The notes beneath the pieces are model-generated. The model did not search any database. It saw nothing but the letters and a program-made list of their open reading frames with translations, and had not been told where the DNA came from. From the NCBI GenBank assembly GCA_965228975.1, contig OZ245851.1:558001-622000 (forward strand): 64,000 bases of DNA, given 5' to 3'. The stretch comes from JAJFJD01 sp965228975 (GTDB taxonomy: Bacteria > Pseudomonadota > Alphaproteobacteria > UBA8366). A program made the translations under genes and the position numbers. How positions within the stretch are numbered: the first letter of the stretch is position 1; every line of letters begins with the position of its first letter. Below, piece by piece: positions 8,746 to 17,522 of this stretch.

Positions 8746-8931
8746 CTATTTGTCGGCGAACAATTCGCCGCCGACGCCCCAGTTTTCCTGACTCACCTCG
8801 TCGACGATGACATGCACCTGGTCGGGCTTGCCGCCGCAGGTCTCGATGAAGCAATCTGTCACCGCCTTCACCAGGTTTCGTTTCTGCTCGATGGTGCGGC
8901 CTTCGAACATCTCGACACGGATCATGGGCAT
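8746..8931 (-). CDS. 4-oxalocrotonate tautomerase-family small protein
   Basis: 61 aa including Met. ATG 8931 is chosen over 8955 because removal of Met then exposes Pro1, the catalytic base of the family, in PMIRVEMFEGRTIEQKRNL; GGGAG lies upstream. The size and beta-alpha-beta layout fit 4-OT, which forms hexamers and isomerises enol/keto acids in aromatic catabolism. It is 65 bp upstream of nothing co-oriented, but lies just downstream of the divergent end of the HpaB-type gene on the same strand, fitting an aromatic degradation context. Confidence 0.87.
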   Translation of the reverse strand: MPMIRVEMFEGRTIEQKRNLVKAVTDCFIETCGGKPDQVHVIVDEVSQENWGVGGELFADK

Positions 8932-9010
8932 TGGTTCACTCCCGGAAAGATTCATGGATGATCTTTCCCGGTTTTAACGGAAATGCGCCGTCCGGGAAAA
9001 CGCGGCCGGG

Positions 9011-10543
9011 TCAGCCGGTGGTGCGTCCGGACATGTCGTAGCCGGCGAGGGCCTTTTCGATCAGGGAGTCGCATTTCTCGAAATCGTAATTCCACATGAA
9101 GCGGTTCTTCACGATGAACGGCGCGCCGGCATAGAATTTCTCGTACTGCTCGTGGCGGCCGGCGAATTCCGATCCGACCGCGTCCCAGGCCAGCTTCATC
9201 AGTTTCACCCGGTCTTCCGCCGGCATGTCCGGCGATTGGATGTAGCGGCGGATATCCTCGCCGGATTCTCCGCCGTCGAAGTCCCGCACGTCGGACGGCA
9301 ATTGGATGAGGCCGCCGCCCGCGAGTTCCCGAAGGATATTCAGGACTTCGGGATAGAGACGGGATTGCAGCGCCATCGCCGCGTAATGTATTTGCGGGTT
9401 CGGGACATACACGCCGTTCTGGTTCGGCGCCGCCGTCGCGATCTGTCCGTCGAGCAGGCCTTCGTACATCGCTGCTTGAACGGTAATATCGGCAATCTGC
9501 GCCTGCACCGGCGGCATCGGCCATACCCCGTTCATTTCCGTTATCCGTTTGGCGAGCCCCGTCAGGAACCGGAGTTTGGTTACGAAACGGATCTGCGCCT
9601 GATTGTTCCCGAGGATATGCGCCGGCGTTTCGAACCATTGATCGCGGCAAATCTTCGTGTTCTTGAAAACAAAGACATGTTCCCACGGCACGAAGACGGA
9701 ATCGTAGACGACGAGCGAGTCCGTTTCGTCGAACTGTGACGCCATCGGATAGTCGAAGACGCTCGACGCCGCGCCGGCGTAGGACCGCCGAGAATAGATT
9801 TTCACGCCGGGCGCGTTGCACGGGACGATCAGCGAGATCGCATAGTTTTCGTCGCCGGGCCGCAGGGGATGGATCGTCGACAGATGGACGTAATCGGATA
9901 ATACGGTGCCGGTGCCGAGCATCTGTGCGCCGCGGATGACGATCCCGTCGTCCCGCTCATCGACGACGCCGGCGTAGAGATCGGGCGGATCCTGCTCATG
10001 CGCCGGTTTCGAACGGTCGATCTGCGGCGGTACGATCGTGTAACTGATGTAGACATCGTTATCGCGCAGGAATTCGTAAATCCGGACCGCGTTCTCGGCG
10101 AAACCATCGTTGCCATCCTGCGCCAGGGTTTGCGGCTCGGCGGCGTACCCGGCGAAAAATCCGGCGACGTGATCCGGGGACCGCCCCATGTAGCCGAAAC
10201 TTTCCTCGGACCAGCGTTCGATCGCGGCCCGGCGTTTCTGCAGGTCGTCGACGGAATACGGCAATTGCCATATCCGGTTTACCGGGTCACCGGTCGTCGG
10301 CGATGGGTAGGTCATCAGTTCCCGGTTGGCCGGGTCGCTCGCGATGTCGAACAGACGCGCGATCGTTTTTGCGGGACCCGCGAAGGCGGGATGAACCGTG
10401 ACGTCGTTTACCTCTTCGCCGTCGATGAAAACGCGCCGCCCGTCGTTGCGAAGCGCGTCGAGATATTGCGCGCCGGTTCGAAGGCCGCCTGGAAACCGGT
10501 CGTCCGTCAGGCCGCCAGCCTGCGATTTCTTGGATCGGGGCAT
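9011..10543 (-). CDS. 4-hydroxyphenylacetate 3-monooxygenase-type (HpaB family) flavin hydroxylase
   Basis: 510 aa, normal size for HpaB oxygenase components. Visible blocks include GLRTGAQYLDALRNDGRRVF at the N-terminus, MGRSPDHVAGFFAGYA, DGIVIRGAQMLGTGTVLSDY and AGGGLIQLPSDVRDF, all close to HpaB/pyoverdin-chromophore enzymes with acyl-CoA-dehydrogenase fold. It would use FADH2 from a separate reductase to ortho-hydroxylate a phenolic acid. No HpaC reductase is in the window. It is divergent from a MarR-type gene, suggesting local repression relieved by an aromatic ligand. Confidence 0.9.
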   Translation of the reverse strand: MPRSKKSQAGGLTDDRFPGGLRTGAQYLDALRNDGRRVFIDGEEVNDVTVHPAFAGPAKTIARLFDIASDPANRELMTYPSPTTGDPVNRIWQLPYSVDDLQKRRAAIERWSEESFGYMGRSPDHVAGFFAGYAAEPQTLAQDGNDGFAENAVRIYEFLRDNDVYISYTIVPPQIDRSKPAHEQDPPDLYAGVVDERDDGIVIRGAQMLGTGTVLSDYVHLSTIHPLRPGDENYAISLIVPCNAPGVKIYSRRSYAGAASSVFDYPMASQFDETDSLVVYDSVFVPWEHVFVFKNTKICRDQWFETPAHILGNNQAQIRFVTKLRFLTGLAKRITEMNGVWPMPPVQAQIADITVQAAMYEGLLDGQIATAAPNQNGVYVPNPQIHYAAMALQSRLYPEVLNILRELAGGGLIQLPSDVRDFDGGESGEDIRRYIQSPDMPAEDRVKLMKLAWDAVGSEFAGRHEQYEKFYAGAPFIVKNRFMWNYDFEKCDSLIEKALAGYDMSGRTTG

Positions 10544-10591
10544 CGCCTACCATCTCCATTGTGCAATATCGGGCCGCAAGAATAGCAATGA

Positions 10592-10605
10592 GACATAGCT
10601 ATTTC
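10592..10605. promoter_or_regulatory. Candidate MarR operator between divergent genes
   Basis: GACATAGCTATTTC contains the perfect 8-bp palindrome ATAGCTAT and matches its own reverse complement at 12 of 14 positions. It lies in the 124-bp divergent region, 63 bp before the MarR-type start and 49 bp before the HpaB-type start. MarR proteins usually bind 14-20 bp imperfect palindromes near their own promoter, so this is the best candidate seen there. Confidence 0.4.
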
Positions 10606-10667
10606 AATCTGGTACGGTGGCCGTCCCGAGTCCGCCCATACCGCGTTCCAAAGGCGAGAGTTGAGCC

Positions 10668-11192
10668 ATGACAACCAAAGACCGTGCGCTGACCGTCTCC
10701 ATCGACGCCCTTCTGGTCGGGGGCGAGGATCATGAATTCAGGGAATTGATCGCCCTGCTGTTCGCCGCATCGGGCCGGCTGCAGGCGATGCGGCGCGAAT
10801 TATCAAAAGCCTTGTCGGTCAGCATCGCGGAGTTTTCCGTGCTGACCGCGCTGATGCATCTTCAGCAACAGGGGAATGTGCGTGTGCGCACCATCGCCGA
10901 TCACCTGCATGTCGCCGCGGCGCAGGTTACCGCGATCGTCATGAAGCTGGAGGCGTCGGGTTGGGTCGAGAAATCGACGGACCCGGCCGACAACCGGGCT
11001 GTCTCGTTGCGGATGACGCCGCAGGCGCTCGAGCGGCTGAACGCCTTCGCGCCCACGCTGCGCGGCGTCAACGACCGGTGGTTCGAAGGGATGAGCGCCG
11101 CCGAGCTGATTGTCGTGAAGGACTTTCTGCGCCGGCTGGTCGGGCAGTTCGATCCGGCGGTCGCGATGGCGAAGGAAAGCGCCGACGCTTAG
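10668..11192 (+). CDS. MarR-family transcriptional regulator
   Basis: 174 aa. A winged helix-turn-helix spans about residues 60-125: VSIAEFSVLTALMHLQQQ, RTIADHLHVAAAQVTAIVMK for the recognition helix, and DPADNRAVSLRMT for the wing, with the conserved Asp-Arg pair. Long helices at both ends would form the dimer interface. Such regulators commonly repress aromatic-catabolism genes; the divergent HpaB-type monooxygenase is the obvious target. ATG 10668 has GGCGAGAG upstream. Confidence 0.92.
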   Translation: MTTKDRALTVSIDALLVGGEDHEFRELIALLFAASGRLQAMRRELSKALSVSIAEFSVLTALMHLQQQGNVRVRTIADHLHVAAAQVTAIVMKLEASGWVEKSTDPADNRAVSLRMTPQALERLNAFAPTLRGVNDRWFEGMSAAELIVVKDFLRRLVGQFDPAVAMAKESADA

Positions 11193-11207
11193 GTGCGGGC
11201 GGGCCGA

Positions 11208-11597
11208 TCAGTCCGAGTCGGGTTCGTAATAATAGTGCGTCTCGTAGAGCACGCAGCCGCCCTCCGATTTGAACGGACCGTGATAGACGCCTGGCGGCCG
11301 GCAGGCATAGGTCGGCGCGCTGAACGCTTCGCCGCCATTTCCTTCCGCGTCGTTCCCGACGGTCAGGTCGCCGCTCACCAGATACACTTCCTCCCAGTGA
11401 TCGTGGACGAAGGGCTCCGTCGAAAAGGCGCCGGGGTCGAACCGCAGCAGGCGCGAGCGGGAGCCGGTCTTGTTCGTCTCGTCGATATCCGCGGCGAGGA
11501 TCTTTTGCTTGATGCCGTCCGGATAACCGGGCGGTGTTTCCCATCCGCTGTCCATGTCCAGGGCGGTGAACTCGATATGGGGTTTTCCCTGTCCCAT
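11208..11597 (-). CDS. Cupin-domain protein
   Basis: 129 aa single cupin barrel. Motif 1 region reads PFVHDHWEEVYLVSGDLTV with His-His-Glu spacing and motif 2 is near YACRPPGVYHGPFKSEGG, giving the fourth metal ligand. ATG 11597 has GGAGG 6 nt upstream. It is followed upstream by the substrate-binding protein on the same strand (22 bp gap), suggesting co-transcription. Function could be a small dioxygenase, isomerase or sensor; not decidable here. Confidence 0.85.
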   Translation of the reverse strand: MGQGKPHIEFTALDMDSGWETPPGYPDGIKQKILAADIDETNKTGSRSRLLRFDPGAFSTEPFVHDHWEEVYLVSGDLTVGNDAEGNGGEAFSAPTYACRPPGVYHGPFKSEGGCVLYETHYYYEPDSD

Positions 11598-11619
11598 CCT
11601 TACCTCCTATCCCGGCCGG

Positions 11620-12543
11620 TTAAGCGGCCCAGAGTTCCGAGAATCGCGTTGCGACGACGCTTTCATACGGGACCTGTTCGTCAAGCCAGCCGAGCGAAAT
11701 CATGAACTCGTTCATGCCGTGGACGAACTCAGGCGAAATCGCGGCGTCATAATACGGCAGGTCGCGGGCGACGACGTCCGCGATCATGGCGGCGTCGGAA
11801 GGCGGAAAATGGGCTTCGCCGACTTTGGTCGCCAAACTGATATCCGCCTTGATCGCCGCCTGCGTGCGTACGATCGCCCGGACCGCGGCTGCCGCGGCAT
11901 CCGGATCCCGTTCGATCAAGGCATCGGTGCACAGCAGCGCCGGCATCGTGTAGTTGAAGGCCTTGGTCGGCTCGTCGCCGCGCCGGATATCCACCAGGAC
12001 CTTGCCGACACCTTGCCGGACCGCATTCTCCGCGCCCATGCCGTTGGCCCAGAAGGCGTCGATCTTACCGTCCGCCAGCGCTTGTGCGGCGGTTACGCCA
12101 AAAGAAACGCCGGGTTGGATCGCACCTGGTACCGGCGCAATGTTCACCTTGTCCGCTTCGATGTCGATACCGGCTTCCGTCAACATGCCCCGCAGTCCAA
12201 GCTCGACGAATGGCGCGGCGCCGATGTTAAGCCCCTTAACTGCCGAGATATCACCGCGATCCGCTTCGAGATCGGCCCGGACGACCAGCAGCCAGTACAT
12301 GCCCTGCGCCAGGGAGGCGAGGATCTTCGCGCCCTTCCAGTTCGGGAAGGCGGCGAGGGCGCTGTGGGCGGAGCCCGCGACCATGTCGAACGCGCCGTCG
12401 CGCATCATTTCGCAACATTTGTCGACCGGGAAGACATGCTCGAATTCCATGTCCAGGCCTTCGTCGCGGAAGAAACCGAGTTCGACCGCCGCGATCGCCG
12501 GGAAATATGAATTGGAAATAAGGTCCGGTACCGCCAGTTTCAC
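11620..12543 (-). CDS. NMT1/SsuA-like ABC-type substrate-binding protein without signal peptide
   Basis: 307 aa from GTG 12543 (AAGGAAC upstream). The opening FPAIAAVELGFFRDEGLDME is the hallmark of the SsuA/NMT1 periplasmic-binding fold, and two lobes are recognisable around the hinge near residues 95-105 and 200-210. Unusually there is no N-terminal hydrophobic segment, so the protein may be cytoplasmic or a THI5/NMT1-like enzyme homolog rather than a transport receptor. No permease or ATPase gene is adjacent. It is divergent from the UbiD gene and upstream of the cupin gene. Confidence 0.78.
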   Translation of the reverse strand: MKLAVPDLISNSYFPAIAAVELGFFRDEGLDMEFEHVFPVDKCCEMMRDGAFDMVAGSAHSALAAFPNWKGAKILASLAQGMYWLLVVRADLEADRGDISAVKGLNIGAAPFVELGLRGMLTEAGIDIEADKVNIAPVPGAIQPGVSFGVTAAQALADGKIDAFWANGMGAENAVRQGVGKVLVDIRRGDEPTKAFNYTMPALLCTDALIERDPDAAAAAVRAIVRTQAAIKADISLATKVGEAHFPPSDAAMIADVVARDLPYYDAAISPEFVHGMNEFMISLGWLDEQVPYESVVATRFSELWAA

Positions 12544-12599
12544 GGGCTGTTCCTTTTCGGGATTCTGGGTCAGGTGGCCTTCTCGATTGCGCCCATATA

Positions 12600-12624
12600 C
12601 TATGCCACATTGCTAATGCCATAG
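12600..12624. promoter_or_regulatory. Possible regulatory repeat between divergent SBP and UbiD genes
   Basis: CTATG (12600-12604) and CATAG (12620-12624) form an inverted repeat 15 bp apart, and the hexamer ATGCCA occurs twice in direct orientation inside (12602-12607 and 12616-12621). The site is in the 123-bp divergent region. It may be an operator; short repeats of this length can also arise by chance. Confidence 0.25.
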
Positions 12625-12666
12625 ATAGGGGCCGGGTCGAAGGGCCGGGGTTCGCAGAGACGCAGC

Positions 12667-14265
12667 ATGGCCTATAGAGATTTGCGAGACTATTTAAAGG
12701 AACTGAAGCGCCGCGACCTTGTTCATGTGATCGACGAGCAGGTTTGCAAGGACACGGAGTTGGTCCCCCTCGTCCGGCTGCAATTCCGCGGCCTTCCGGA
12801 GCCCGAGCGGAAAGCGTTCTGGTTTCGCAACGTCACGGATCCGCGCGGCCGTGACTATGATGGTTCGGTGGTGCTGGGGTCGCTGGGGTGTTCGCGGGAT
12901 GTTTACGGTGCGGCGCTGGGCGTTGAGAGTTCGGAAATTGCGGGGAAATGGGCCGCCGCGCATGGCAACCATATGCCGCCGGAATCGGTTGCGGCCGCCG
13001 ATGCGCCGGTCAAGGATGTGGTGCTCACGGCGCCGGATCTGGAGGGAGGCGTCGACCGGTTTCCGCATCTCATTTCGACCCCGGGTTTCGACCCGTCGCC
13101 GTTCATCACCGCCGGCGTATGGGTGACGCGCGATCCGGAGACCGGTGCGTATAACCTCGGCATCTATCGCGGCATGATCAAGGCGCCGGACCGCGTCGGA
13201 TGCGCAACCGACGTGCCGACGCAGCATCTGGCAATCCAATGGGAAAAGGCGCGCCGCGCCGGCAAGCCGCTGGAGGCGGCGATCTTCATTGGCGGTCCGC
13301 CGTCGCTATTGCTGGCCGGCGCCAGCAAGGTGCCCTATGGCGTCGACGAATACGGTTTGGCCGGGGCGCTGAACGGGGCGCCCATCGAGGTCGTCCAGGC
13401 TGAAACGGTCGATTGCTTGGTGCCGGCCCACGCGGAGATCGTGATCGAGGGGACGATCCGTACGGATGTCCTGGAACCCGAAGCACCCTTCGGCGAAGCC
13501 AGCGGATACATCGGCCCGCGCAAGATGGAAAAGGTGTTCGACGTCACCGCCGTGACGCATCGGCGAAAGCCGGTCTATCAGGGCATCATCAGCGAGTATC
13601 CGCCGAGCGAAAGCACCGTCATCCGCAAGGTCGCGTTCGATGCGATCTATCTCAATCACCTTAAGAATGCCTGCAACATCCCGTCGGTGACGAAAGTGGC
13701 CTGCCACGAGATGGCGAGCTGCAATATGCTTTTCGTCATTCAGCTCGACAATCCCGCGATCGGGCAGCCGTGGCAGGCGCTCCGGTCGGCGGCGGGGTTC
13801 GATGCGTCGCTGGGGAAGATGTTCATCGCGGTCGATTCCGACGTGGACCCGGATTCGATGGAATCGGTCCTTTGGGCCCTGTCCTACAGCATGCAGCCGC
13901 ATCGCGATGTCGAGGTCATTCGTGGCAAGGTGCCGCGCCTTGATCCTTCCGTGTCGCCGGGACCGGACGAACACTACCCGGAGGGGCGGGGTGCGTCGGC
14001 TATTCTGATCAATGCCTGCCGGGAACATCCCTATCTGCCGGTGTCGCTCCCGTCCCAGGATTTGATGGAGGCCGCGAAGGTGCGGTGGGAGTCTTTGGCA
14101 TTACCGCCGCTGGACCTGAAGGCGCCGTGGCATGGGTATCCCTTGGATGGGTGGACCGCGGAAAACGAAGCAGAGGCGTCGTTGGCGCTGGTGGGCCAAT
14201 ATTTCGAGACGGGGGAGAAACTGGCCGGCCGCAGGAAGAAATTAGACGGCGACGAAGACGGCTGA
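12667..14265 (+). CDS. UbiD-family prenylated-FMN-dependent decarboxylase
   Basis: 532 aa, near the normal ~490-530. The prFMN-binding segment AYNLGIYRGMIKAPDRVG is near residues 158-175, and the E-rich region APFGEASGYIGPRK and PPSESTVIRKVAFDA supply the catalytic Glu/Asp residues. UbiD enzymes reversibly (de)carboxylate aromatic or alpha,beta-unsaturated acids in the cytoplasm and need prFMN made by UbiX, which is not in this window. The neighbours (HpaB-type hydroxylase, tautomerase, cupin) suggest aromatic catabolism rather than ubiquinone synthesis, but this is inference. Confidence 0.92.
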   Translation: MAYRDLRDYLKELKRRDLVHVIDEQVCKDTELVPLVRLQFRGLPEPERKAFWFRNVTDPRGRDYDGSVVLGSLGCSRDVYGAALGVESSEIAGKWAAAHGNHMPPESVAAADAPVKDVVLTAPDLEGGVDRFPHLISTPGFDPSPFITAGVWVTRDPETGAYNLGIYRGMIKAPDRVGCATDVPTQHLAIQWEKARRAGKPLEAAIFIGGPPSLLLAGASKVPYGVDEYGLAGALNGAPIEVVQAETVDCLVPAHAEIVIEGTIRTDVLEPEAPFGEASGYIGPRKMEKVFDVTAVTHRRKPVYQGIISEYPPSESTVIRKVAFDAIYLNHLKNACNIPSVTKVACHEMASCNMLFVIQLDNPAIGQPWQALRSAAGFDASLGKMFIAVDSDVDPDSMESVLWALSYSMQPHRDVEVIRGKVPRLDPSVSPGPDEHYPEGRGASAILINACREHPYLPVSLPSQDLMEAAKVRWESLALPPLDLKAPWHGYPLDGWTAENEAEASLALVGQYFETGEKLAGRRKKLDGDEDG

Positions 14266-14277
14266 TCGGCGGGCCGG

Positions 14278-14865
14278 CTACGCTTCGACCAGCAAACGGC
14301 GGATCAGCGCTTCGCCGATGGCGGGGTCGAAATATCCGAATTCCTGCAGACGGATCATCCCGGTCTTGTCGATGATGGCCATTTCCGGCGTGCCCCGGGT
14401 GCGGAAGCGGCGCATGGTTTCCGGGACATGGCTGCCGTCGACGTGGCGGTCGATGCCGACCGGATGAAGGATCTTCTTCTTGCGGATGAATCGCTTGAGC
14501 CGTTCCGGTGTCTGATAGCCGTGCCCTTCGAAGACGGTGTGGATACTGACGAAGGCGAGTTGGCCGGCCTTCACCTCCTTCGCGAAATCCGCCTCCCATT
14601 GGTTCGTCAGCGGGATGGAAAAGGCGATACAGCCCGGGCACCAGAGCTGGAAAAAATCGATCACGATGACCGTTCCGCGCAGGGCGTCGACATTGCGCCC
14701 ATCGCCGTTCAGCCACTCCGAGACATCCCATTGAGGTGCGCGACGGGGCGTCGGGACGGCGGGCACGGCGGACGCCGCGCCGGCAGTCGTGAGCGTCACC
14801 GCGGCCCCGGCTAGCATGCCGGTCAGGAGGGGGCGGCGGCCGATTGCGGGGTCGAGTTTGCGCAT
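14278..14865 (-). CDS. TlpA/ResA-like thioredoxin-fold protein with Tat-like signal
   Basis: 195 aa from ATG 14865. The N-terminus has RRPLLTGMLAGAAVTLTTAG, an RR-containing, weakly hydrophobic Tat-type signal ending in AASA, so export is likely. The redox motif is QLWCPGCIAFSIP (C-P-G-C), followed by PEMAIIDKTGMIRL with the cis-Pro region, typical of AhpC-TSA/TlpA proteins. It would act as a periplasmic thiol-disulfide oxidoreductase, for instance in cytochrome or metal-protein maturation. Convergent with the UbiD gene, stop codons 12 bp apart. Confidence 0.85.
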   Translation of the reverse strand: MRKLDPAIGRRPLLTGMLAGAAVTLTTAGAASAVPAVPTPRRAPQWDVSEWLNGDGRNVDALRGTVIVIDFFQLWCPGCIAFSIPLTNQWEADFAKEVKAGQLAFVSIHTVFEGHGYQTPERLKRFIRKKKILHPVGIDRHVDGSHVPETMRRFRTRGTPEMAIIDKTGMIRLQEFGYFDPAIGEALIRRLLVEA

Positions 14866-14975
14866 GATCCAATTCCTCGAATGGTCCATGCACGGCTATA
14901 GCATCGCGGCCCCGGGCGGCTCCATTCAAGCTCTTGTGAGGGTAGCGGGGTGTGCACCCGGGCCCCGGGGCTCGG

Positions 14976-16133
14976 CTATTTCATCGTGAATTGTACGGTG
15001 CCGCATTGCTGCTGTGCGTAGCCCCCCTTGAGCCAGGCGGCCCGGCGGATCGACCAGCGGATATGGCCTTTCTTGCCGGCGGGCCCGATCTTCTGCCCTT
15101 GCTGCACCACGATCATGCACATCTGATTGCGGATCAGTTTCCGGCCGTCGGTCGCCGCCGAGTAGACTTTTCCGGCATACATGGTTCCGCCCGAGCCCGT
15201 AACGGAGTAGAGGCCCCGCCGATCGTAGTAGTAGCCGCCGCGCGGTCTCGTATGCGGAATTTTCAGTTCGACCTTCGTGTCGCAGGGGTGCGACAGCCCC
15301 TCGCGTCGCATGAAAGCCAGCGCCTTGGGGAAGGTGAAATAGAAGCAAACTTGCTCGGTATGGGGTAGGTTAAGACTGGTGAGGGACCGGCGGTGGGTCA
15401 GCACCGGAACCGTAAACGGTCCGGATTGCGGCGGGTTGGCTTTATCCCAGATGTCGTAGATTCGTTTTACGGATCGATCCAGCCCGGACCCGGTGAAGGT
15501 GTAGGCGGTGACGCGGGCCAGTTTGATGGATTTGCAGGAACAGTCGGCCTTCCGCGCCTCGTCCTGATGCTCCTTCGTGATTTGGCCGACCCATTCCTTG
15601 CCCGCCTCGATCACGTGGCCTTTCGGCAATTTGGGGGGCAGGATGGACGCGGCCGCGCCGGCATTGGGTTTCAGGGCCGAGAATAACCGCATCCGGTAAT
15701 AGGGTTTGATCTGTGCGACGATCCGGGCCCGGTCTGCGCTGGATTTGCCTGCGGTCTCGGCGGCTTGCAGCTTGTTCAGCAGGTCGATGATCTTGGTATG
15801 TTTGGCGCGGAAATCCCTCATGCCCCGCGCCAACTTGTCATACGCGGCCCCGTCGACGCGAGCGGAGTTCTGTGCGGCGATGCGCGAGTCCAGCAGGGCC
15901 CGCCGATGAATCGGATAGAACCGGTCACTGCGCCGCAACTCCGCTGTTTGGCCGCCGGTTTGCGTGCCGCGATACCGTTCGAGAAGCTGATAGTAGGCGT
16001 TTACTTCGTCATGCCATGTCTGGATGACGGCGGCGGCGGCAGTGGGCTCGACCGCTTGTTGTGCGTGCGCCGGTGCGGTCATGAGCATCGCGATCAACAA
16101 TAAGGTCAACGGATGGCGACCCAGGTGGCTCAT
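14976..16133 (-). CDS. Secreted protein of unknown function
   Basis: 385 aa. The first 24 residues form a Sec signal (PLTLLLIAMLMTAPAHAQQ; cleavage after AHA). Residues 30-130 are mostly helical with a dimer- or coiled-coil-like LLNKLQAAETAG segment. The C-terminal half is rich in aromatic and basic residues with scattered cysteines (ADCSCKSIKL, EQVCFYF, HPCDTKV, QQQCGTVQ), suggesting disulfides and a beta-rich periplasmic domain. AGGAGA precedes ATG 16133. I do not recognise the family. It is co-oriented with the repeat protein upstream. Confidence 0.75.
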   Translation of the reverse strand: MSHLGRHPLTLLLIAMLMTAPAHAQQAVEPTAAAAVIQTWHDEVNAYYQLLERYRGTQTGGQTAELRRSDRFYPIHRRALLDSRIAAQNSARVDGAAYDKLARGMRDFRAKHTKIIDLLNKLQAAETAGKSSADRARIVAQIKPYYRMRLFSALKPNAGAAASILPPKLPKGHVIEAGKEWVGQITKEHQDEARKADCSCKSIKLARVTAYTFTGSGLDRSVKRIYDIWDKANPPQSGPFTVPVLTHRRSLTSLNLPHTEQVCFYFTFPKALAFMRREGLSHPCDTKVELKIPHTRPRGGYYYDRRGLYSVTGSGGTMYAGKVYSAATDGRKLIRNQMCMIVVQQGQKIGPAGKKGHIRWSIRRAAWLKGGYAQQQCGTVQFTMK

Positions 16134-16182
16134 GGCATTCTCCTGATCCGACAGCTCGCCGGTCTAAACCGGGTCATCACGA

Positions 16183-17496
16183 TCATTTTGGCCTCGGATT
16201 TGGCTCGGTCTCGCTACCCATCACAACGACGGCGGCCGTGACCCACGCCCGGACGCGGGGGAGCGCTGCGATCTCATTGTCGTCAAGCGTTTCAAGGGCC
16301 GCAGCAACGTCTCCGGATTCGGCCTGCGCTTCGGCGATCTGTGCGAGCGCGATAGACCGCCTATTTGTGTCTTTTCCCGTTCGCGCCAAGGATACGGCTT
16401 CGCTGAAGAGGCGTTGGGACTCCGCCTTTTCGCCGGCTATGGCGAGCGCCTTGGCGGCATCGCCCAGCCGGATCGCCCGGTCGAGCGGTTTCTTGATGTC
16501 GCGTGCCGCCGAGGCCGCAGCCCGTGCGGTGGACCGGGCGGCGACGGCGCCGACTGCCGCTACTTGCATCTCAGCGATCCGGCTCAGGACCGGTGCTCGG
16601 TAATAGGGATTTCGGACACTCATGGCCGCCAGGAAGGCGGCGTCGAGCGTCGATAGGGCGGATTGGCGGTCGCCGATTGCGAAGGAAGCGCTTGCGATCT
16701 TGGTCAATTCCTGGGCGCGGAAGAGGGCATTGAGATTATCCGTCGCGAGACGCAGATGGTTCAAATTGTCGATTGCTGTATCGCGCTCGCCGGCTTTCGC
16801 TTGTGCGGTCGCGACCGTGGCCCCGGCCCAAGGGTAATATCCTTCGCGCGTTCCCGTTCGGGCCGCGGCGGCGGCCATCGCGAGATCGCCGGCCACGGCG
16901 GCGGCCTCGGCGACGAGATTGCTGATCCGCCTTTGTTTCCATTCATCGGCAATGTTCTTCGCTGCTGCGACGGCCTTGGCAAGAACCGATTTTGCGGCCG
17001 CCGCGTTGCCGATTTCGGTATAGGCACCTGCCAGCGTTGTCATTGCCTCGGCGCGGGCGCCGGCGTCGGTGAGCCCTTCCGCGTGTTTCAGCGCGTTCGA
17101 TAGCACGATTTCAGCGCCGTCGCTGTCGCCGGATACGGAGCGCGCCGTTGCGGCATCTCCGGCCAGCGCGGCATATCGACGGGCCAGTGCCGGCGGAGGT
17201 TTTCCCGGCGTCCTGTGTGAAAGGGAAGGTATGTCCGCGGCGGCGGCATCGATCGCGGACATTGCCGCGGTCCGGTTCCCGGATTTGGCATAGGCGTTCG
17301 CGACGGCGAGCAGCGCCGGCGCCCGGGCGGTCTTCGGTGTAATCGTGGCCGCCGCCGATTGCGCTTTGGCCAGGATACTGTCTGCGGTCGGGCTTGGTTC
17401 GGCATGGACTGCTTGTATGCAGAAGACGATTGCCGCTGCAGGAAGTGCTGCGCGCCGTATCGCGGTTATGATGGTCTGAGATCGCAGTTCATACAT
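16183..17496 (-). CDS. Secreted helical-repeat (TPR-like) protein
   Basis: 437 aa from ATG 17496. It has a signal-like segment RAALPAAAIVFCIQAVHA, then about ten Ala-rich helical hairpins of 35-45 residues such as ARAPALLAVANAYAKSGNRT, ALAQIAEAQAESGDVAAALE and ATVATAQAKAGERDTAIDNL, a TPR-type pattern with A-G-D turns. Such proteins are protein-interaction scaffolds in the envelope. An upstream in-frame extension to 17748 overlaps the dioxygenase gene and is arginine-rich, so it is not used. It begins 26 bp after the dioxygenase stop on the same strand. Confidence 0.75.
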   Translation of the reverse strand: MYELRSQTIITAIRRAALPAAAIVFCIQAVHAEPSPTADSILAKAQSAAATITPKTARAPALLAVANAYAKSGNRTAAMSAIDAAAADIPSLSHRTPGKPPPALARRYAALAGDAATARSVSGDSDGAEIVLSNALKHAEGLTDAGARAEAMTTLAGAYTEIGNAAAAKSVLAKAVAAAKNIADEWKQRRISNLVAEAAAVAGDLAMAAAAARTGTREGYYPWAGATVATAQAKAGERDTAIDNLNHLRLATDNLNALFRAQELTKIASASFAIGDRQSALSTLDAAFLAAMSVRNPYYRAPVLSRIAEMQVAAVGAVAARSTARAAASAARDIKKPLDRAIRLGDAAKALAIAGEKAESQRLFSEAVSLARTGKDTNRRSIALAQIAEAQAESGDVAAALETLDDNEIAALPRVRAWVTAAVVVMGSETEPNPRPK

Positions 17497-17522
17497 CAGG
17501 ACCCACCGGGGCCGGTCGCCGA

